Of a DNA stretch of 5,438 nucleotides, positions 3,522 to 5,438 are shown one piece after another. The notes beneath the pieces were generated by a model. The model saw only the letters and a list, made by a program, of their open reading frames with translations. It did no database searches and was not told the origin of the DNA. Source of the DNA: Myxococcota bacterium (GTDB lineage Bacteria > Myxococcota > Polyangia > GCA-2747355 > JAKLHH01); NCBI GenBank assembly GCA_022710245.1, contig JAKLHH010000608.1:1-5438 (forward strand), given 5' to 3'. Numbering within the stretch: position 1 is the stretch's first letter; each line of letters begins with the position of its first letter. The position numbers were made by a program, and so were the translations under genes.

Positions 3522-5438
3522 GTGACGCGACGGATGCTGATCAATGGCCGGTACGCGGAGGAGCTGCGGATGGCCATCGTCGAGGACAAGGTCCTCGAGA
3601 GCTACAAGGTCGAGATGGATCAGGAGGGGGTGGAGCGCGGGAACATCTACCGCGGCGTGGTGGCGAACGTGGAGGCCAGCCTCGACGCGGCCTTCATCGA
3701 CTACGGCGCGGAGAAGCACGGGTTCCTGACCTCGCACGACGTGGTCCCCGAGGCGCGGCACCGCAAGGCCGCCGGCGAGGCGCGCATCGAGCAGGTCCTC
3801 GAGCGCGGGCGGCCGGTGCTGGTGCAGGTCACCCGCGACGCGATGGGGAGCAAGGGGGCGGTCCTCACGACCAACATCAGCCTCGCGGGCCGCTACCTGG
3901 TGCTGATGCCGTTCGACGACGCGCACGGCATCTCCCGCAAGGTGGAGGACGAGGACACCCGCAAGAAGCTCAAGGCGAAGCTGAAGGGGCTGGTCACGGA
4001 CGGCTCCGGGTTCATCGTCCGCACCAACGCGGTGGACCAGACCAAGACCGCGCTCAAGCACGACCTCGACGAGCTGAGCCGCCTCTGGCAGAAGGTGCGC
4101 GCTGCCTTCGAGGAGGGGCGCGGGCCGGCGCTCCTGCACAACGATCAGGACCTGCTGGTGCAGGCGCTGCGGGACCACCTCGACGCCGAGATCGAGGAGG
4201 TGCTGATCGACGACGAGGCGCTCCTCGCGCGGGCCCAGGAGTACCTGGCCGCGAGCCTGCCGAAGAGCAAGGTCGCGCTCACCCTCTACCGCGAGCGCGT
4301 GCCCCTCTTCTCGCGCTACAACCTGGAGCCGCAGGTCGCGGGGATCTACAAGCGGGTGGTGCCGCTCCCCGGCGGCGGCTCGATCGTCATCGATCCCACC
4401 GAGGCGCTGACCGCGATCGACGTCAACTCGGGCAAGTCGACGGGCGGCGGCAGCCAGGAGGAGACGGCGCTCGGCACCAACCTCGAGGCGGCCGCGGAGG
4501 TGGGGCGGCAGCTCAGGCTGCGCGACCTCGGCGGGCTGGTGGTGGTGGACTTCATCGACATGCGCACGCCCAAGCAGCGGCGCGAGGTGGAGCGCGCGCT
4601 GAAGGAGGCGATGAAGCGCGACAAGGCGCGCGTGCGCCTCGGGCACCTGAGCTCGAACGGGCTCCTCGAGATCAACCGGCAGCGGATCACGCAGGCGCTG
4701 CAGGTGCGCGCGCACCGCGTCTGCCCGACCTGCGCCGGCGCGGGCCGCCTCATCTCGACGGAGCTGATGGGGCTGCACCTGCTCCGGCGGCTGGAGGCGG
4801 CCGCGGTGACCGGGCGCATGCAGCGCGCCCGCGTCGCGCTCCACCCGGCGGTCGCCGAGGCGGTGCAGAACCGGCGGCGCTCGCAGCTCGCCGCGCTCGA
4901 GCAGCAGCTGAAGATCGCGATCGACATCGTCGGCGCACCCGAGCTGGGGCCCGGCGAGGATCGCATCACGTGGACCGAGCGCGAGCCGGCGGAGGGCCAG
5001 CCCGCCCAGGGGCAGGCGCAGGGCGCCGGCCGCGAGGGCGAGCGGCGGCCGCGGGAGGACGAGCGGGGGGCACGCCGCGACGAGGGCGGGCGCCGCGACC
5101 GGCAGGACAAGCGCGCGGAGGGCAGGGGCCGCGAGCGGGGCGAGCGGGGCGAGCGAGGCGACGGGCGGCGCGGCGGGCGAGGCGAGCGAGGCCAGCGAGG
5201 CCAGCGCGGCGAGCAGCGGCAGTCCCGCGGGGAGCGGGGCGAGCCGCGAGCGCCGCGAGAGCCGCAGGCCGAGATCGCGCCGGCAGGCGCGGCCCCCGAG
5301 GTCAGCGCCACGGCTCCGCTGCCGCCGCTGACGCCGGTGACGCCGGTGCCGTCGGAGGAGCTGGGCGTGGCCGCGGCACCGGTCCTCGAGGCGAGCGCCC
5401 CCGGGGCCGAGCGCGCCGAGGGTGACGAGCGCCGCGGG
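3522..5438 (+). CDS. Ribonuclease E/G family endoribonuclease (C-terminus beyond right edge)
   Basis: The window holds 639 residues with no stop. This family cleaves single-stranded, often 5'-monophosphorylated RNA in mRNA decay and in rRNA/tRNA maturation. An S1 RNA-binding domain starts near 35 (RGNIYRGVVANVEASLDAAF). The 5'-sensor pair R167/T168 lies in IVRTNA. The Mg2+ site is D300 and N302 (AIDVNSG) plus D343 (VVVDFIDM), with the same 43-residue spacing as D303 and D346 of E. coli RNase E. C401 and C404 in CPTCAG form the Zn-link that joins subunits. The core ends near 485. A low-complexity tail follows: Arg/Gly/Glu-rich (about 500-585, with RGE and RGQ repeats), then Pro/Ala-rich. That tail is more like RNase E than the short RNase G and may bind RNA or decay partners. 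Because rne and rng cannot be separated without the C-terminus, no symbol is given. Confidence 0.96.
   Translation, partial: MTRRMLINGRYAEELRMAIVEDKVLESYKVEMDQEGVERGNIYRGVVANVEASLDAAFIDYGAEKHGFLTSHDVVPEARHRKAAGEARIEQVLERGRPVLVQVTRDAMGSKGAVLTTNISLAGRYLVLMPFDDAHGISRKVEDEDTRKKLKAKLKGLVTDGSGFIVRTNAVDQTKTALKHDLDELSRLWQKVRAAFEEGRGPALLHNDQDLLVQALRDHLDAEIEEVLIDDEALLARAQEYLAASLPKSKVALTLYRERVPLFSRYNLEPQVAGIYKRVVPLPGGGSIVIDPTEALTAIDVNSGKSTGGGSQEETALGTNLEAAAEVGRQLRLRDLGGLVVVDFIDMRTPKQRREVERALKEAMKRDKARVRLGHLSSNGLLEINRQRITQALQVRAHRVCPTCAGAGRLISTELMGLHLLRRLEAAAVTGRMQRARVALHPAVAEAVQNRRRSQLAALEQQLKIAIDIVGAPELGPGEDRITWTEREPAEGQPAQGQAQGAGREGERRPREDERGARRDEGGRRDRQDKRAEGRGRERGERGERGDGRRGGRGERGQRGQRGEQRQSRGERGEPRAPREPQAEIAPAGAAPEVSATAPLPPLTPVTPVPSEELGVAAAPVLEASAPGAERAEGDERRG
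5127..5218 (+). repeat. Degenerate 9-bp repeats encoding RGE/RGQ triplets in the RNase tail
   Basis: Units of the type GGCGAGCGG, GGCGAGCGA and GGCCAGCGA recur in frame, encoding RERGERGERG, then RGERGQRGQRGE after an irregular RG stretch. They form the core of the arginine/glycine-rich tail. In-frame expansion or contraction by slippage would alter tail length without breaking the gene. Confidence 0.7.

Noticed and set aside
3507..4844. 445-codon minus-strand frame inside the RNase gene
   Set aside because: Antisense shadow rich in Leu, His, Val and Arg, with no recognisable domain.
3449..5425. 658-codon plus-strand frame overlapping the RNase gene
   Set aside because: It is the RNase sequence read in another frame, giving Arg/Gly/Ala low complexity. 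The true frame shows every RNase E/G motif.
1..5438. CRISPR array, tRNA or rRNA genes
   Set aside because: No regularly spaced repeats with unique spacers and no cloverleaf or rRNA signature sequence were seen on either strand by eye.

Overview
The window is very GC-rich with strong G/C preference at third codon positions. Together with a cytosolic receiver-first hybrid kinase, a cysteine-rich lipoprotein and the style of its RNase E/G sequence, this suggests a high-GC soil-type bacterium, perhaps a myxobacterium-like (Myxococcota) lineage. That placement is inference from composition and gene style only; no RNA gene or taxonomic marker is present.

Layout. Positions 1-1172 (minus strand) hold the N-terminal 390 residues of a hybrid histidine kinase (REC-HisKA-HATPase_c) that runs off the left edge. 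A 91-bp divergent spacer separates it from a plus-strand gene (1264-1881) for a Cys-rich lipoprotein with an internally duplicated Cys module; its start fits a leaderless transcript. After a hairpin and a 229-bp spacer comes a plus-strand gene (2111-2830) for a two-helix membrane protein of unknown function, whose Shine-Dalgarno sequence lies inside a perfect 9-bp hairpin. Positions 2831-3137 contain no convincing gene but are dense in inverted repeats, including one 27-28 bp near-perfect pair (2913-2940 / 3036-3062). Next is a small minus-strand gene (3138-3380) for an 80-residue two-helix membrane protein with a Trp-Trp/Gly-rich tail, divergent from an RNase E/G gene (GTG at 3522, running off the right edge) with all catalytic residues and a long RG-rich disordered tail.

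How it works together. The genes do not form one pathway or operon: orientation alternates and nearly every gene has its own spacer. The kinase would act in phosphorelay signalling, the lipoprotein and the two small membrane proteins at the envelope, and the RNase in RNA processing and decay. The least explained parts are the non-coding ones: the structured element at 2835-3062, the ribosome-site hairpin at 2080-2106, the leader hairpin of the RNase gene at 3443-3473, and two starts where a -10-like box sits 6-7 nt before the ATG.
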